From the NCBI GenBank assembly GCA_037178975.1, contig JASJZH010000004.1:5084001-5148000 (forward strand): DNA of 64,000 nucleotides, read 5' to 3'. Origin of the DNA: Oscheius tipulae. Taxonomy: Eukaryota > Nematoda > Chromadorea > Rhabditida > Rhabditidae. Under the pieces are notes generated by a model. That model did no database searches and was not told the DNA's origin. It saw only the letters and a program-made list of their open reading frames with translations. Positions 61,757-64,000 of this stretch are shown here, one piece after another. The position numbers were made by a program, and so were the translations under genes. The stretch's first letter is position 1. Every line of letters starts with the position of its first letter.

Positions 61757-64000
61757 ATGTCCAAGTTCAGATACTTTCAAAGAAACACAGTAGGCGATCC
61801 ATTTGAATGCTTTCAGATCCGTCTTCATGTGGCTATGGTAAGTTGGAATCCTTGAAACATTTACGATCAAAGCTGAAGCCAAGTTCCAAAAACTTGATTT
61901 TCAGCTCATACTTGTATGTTTTCTCCACTTGACTATCGCTACCCGTAAATTCGTACCAGAAAACCCGTTCCTACTCTCTCCAGTAGAAAGAAAATATGCC
62001 ACGTTTGCCAAAGTAGGTCTATAATGGAGGGTAGTAGAAAGTAAGAACAGATGGAACTGGAGGAGGCGAAAAAAGAGGCCAAAGAGATGTTCTACTTTGG
62101 ATACGAGAATTACCTGTCCCATGCCTTTCCGGCAGACGAACTCGACCCAATCCACTGCACAGGACGCGGACATGACCACGCTCATCCGTATTTTGGGACA
62201 CTTTGCTCGAAAAAAACTGATGATTCAGCGAGAACATAAATATAAACGATGTACTGGGGGATTACTCGTTAACTCTTATCGACTCGCTCGACACACTCGC
62301 CGTTTTCGGTACAACTTGATAATTGTTAACAGAAAAGGCATTGTAGGCGATGTGGCAGAGTTCAAAAGAGCAGTCAAGTTGGTTATAAAGACCGTCTCTT
62401 TCGAGAAGAACACAACAGTGCAAGTCTTTGAAGCCACCATTCGGTATGTTTTGCTAGTTATCAAACTAAAACATGTGTCCAGAGTCATAGGCTCTCTCCT
62501 TTCCGCTCATTTGATTGCAACCGACGAGAATCGTATTCTTGGCAACTTTTACATGGAGGAGTATGAGGGAGAGCTGCTTTCCATGGCCAGTGATCTCGCA
62601 GCAAGACTTATTTCTGCTTTTGAAGGAACAGCCACTGGTAAGAAATGAGCTTGTTTCAAACATTGCCTCAACAGGAATCCCTTTTACAAGAGTCAATCTA
62701 CAGAAAGGTGTGAGTCCCTCGGAAACCAACGAAACCTGTACAGCCGGGTAGTTACACCGCTGGAAATAGATCAAGTTGATGGTTCAGATCGGGATCTCTT
62801 CTCCTTGAATGGGGGCTCTTGTCCAGGTTATTGGGAGACGAGACGTACGAGTTAGCAGCTCGGAGAGTCAATAGTCTTCTGTGGAAGAGAAGAGACTCGA
62901 AGACTGGTCTTCTAGGTGAGTCGACTGGATTCTGTTCTCACGTTCTATCAGGTAACCTGATCAACATCCAAACAGGACAATGGGTAGCCACAATGAGTGG
63001 TCTCGGTGCCGGTATGGACTCCTTCTTTGAATACCTCCTGAAAAGTAAGAACTCTCTTCTGATATAACTTATCACCAGGTTACATAATGTTCGGCGAAGA
63101 GTCAGACTTGACCATGTTCAACACGGCCTATGAATCCATTCTATACTCAATGCGGCGCGGACGGTTTGTTGACTCTCTCGCACCTGTCAAAGTGTCTCTT
63201 TTAGTTATCGATGTACTCAAGGCAGAGGAGAGTCGCCTCTTTATGTCAATGTCGATTCAAGAGATGGAACCACGGCCAATACTTGGGTCGATGCTCTCCA
63301 GGTAGGTAGATGGTCGCGAGTAAAACATGGATGCATAGGCTAGTTTCGCGGGTCTTTTGGTACTGGCAGGTGATGTCGAGGAAGCGGTGTGCGCTCATAG
63401 CCTTCACTACGCCATTTGGAGGAAATATGGTGTACTTCCGGAGAGATTCAACTGGCATCTTAAGTGAGTTCATCCCATTTCCTTCTCAATCTGAACAGAA
63501 GACCAGATGTCAGTTTCTACCCCCTTCGTCCCGAGTTTGCGGAATCGACCTACCTCCTCTACCAAGCCACCAAGAATCCCTTCTATCTCAATGTCGGTCG
63601 AGAAATAATGGACTCGCTGAATAGCATGACGAGAGTACAGTGTGGTTTCGCTACTGTCCATGATGTGAACGACGGAAGTCTAGAAGACAGGATGGAGTCT
63701 TTTTTCCTAGCAGAGACTATGAAGTATCTCTACTTGGTTAGTCTTTTTTTGAATGGAAGAAATAGAGATTCCAGTTGTTCGATGTGGATAACCCAGTAAA
63801 TATACGACAAGAGAGAATCATCTTCTCGACCGAGGGACACATCTTCCCTGTCAGTCACAAGTTCAGAAAGCCGAGAGACAAGGTCTTTTCTGTGTCTTCT
63901 CCAAGGAGGGCGAATGCTGGAAAACATCGTATTGCTGGAGAGGAGCCAGTTATTCCAACAGAAGTGAAAGGAGAAGACTCTGCTGTGACCTCTTCCTCCT
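61757..64000 (+). CDS. edem-1: ER degradation-enhancing alpha-mannosidase-like protein EDEM1 (partial)
   Basis: Fourteen exons are in the window: 61757-61837, 61905-62012, 62051-62187, 62229-62308, 62347-62443, 62483-62637, 62675-62747, 62788-62915, 62952-63044, 63079-63163, 63226-63301, 63339-63463, 63499-63736 and 63775 to the window end. An N-terminal hydrophobic anchor ([12 protein letters not shown]) is followed by the GH47 domain: [79 protein letters not shown] and [20 protein letters not shown]. These match human EDEM1 over the full length. The enzyme trims mannose from misfolded glycoproteins in the ER to send them to degradation. The frame is still open at 64000, just after the conserved TEGHIFPVS segment. 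Confidence 0.93.

Overview
This is nuclear DNA from an animal, most likely a nematode. Genes are split by very short introns (mostly 35-45 bases, GT...TTTTCAG). Splice-acceptor-like TTTTCAG runs sit a few bases before several start codons, as expected for spliced-leader trans-splicing. The gene set includes ZAG-1, GON-1 (ADAMTS with a C-terminal GON domain), SQD-1 and a chemoreceptor of the Sra/Srab type. The tiny introns and moderate GC suggest a clade I worm such as a whipworm (Trichuris), but no species-specific marker was recognised. Gene models were built by hand from splice signals and protein-family knowledge. Where the phases of every exon agree the models are strong; first exons are the weakest point.

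Layout. 1-206: last exons of an unrecognised protein. 795-1838 (minus): divergent, possibly decaying SET-domain methyltransferase. 4804-5133: small secreted protein. 5134-8830: long non-coding stretch, rich in CACCTG E-boxes, leading into zag-1/ZEB (8831-12745). 14034-14419: G-gamma-like protein. 16070-20384, same strand: chemoreceptor, nucleoredoxin-like protein, SLC7 amino-acid transporter. 20595-21179: dispersed repeat and foldback element. 21314-23772 (minus): two-pore potassium channel. 23773-30380: gene-poor block with a truncated LINE flanked by a target-site duplication. 30381-37796, plus strand: PUSL1, sqd-1, lsm-8, a charged protein, BLOC1S2. 38591-39151 (minus): secreted Lys/Glu-rich protein. 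39152-45195: empty stretch. 45196-53490: gon-1. 54229-54863: secreted Cys protein. 55637-56089: bHLH factor with a hairpin in its intron. 56775-57546: repetitive furin-cleavable precursor. 57644-60088 (minus): ABCB8, head to head with an ADP/ATP carrier (60408-61513). 61757-64000: EDEM1, cut by the window end.

Functionally the window is mainly housekeeping (tRNA pseudouridylation, U6 snRNP, hnRNP, lysosome biogenesis, ER mannose trimming, mitochondrial transport) together with neural and morphogenetic genes (zag-1, bHLH, K2P channel, GON-1) and several secreted, apparently lineage-specific proteins. The least expected items are the four-unit RKRR-separated precursor, motif clusters upstream of zag-1, an intron-like insert lacking AG in the SET gene, and two strong hairpins.
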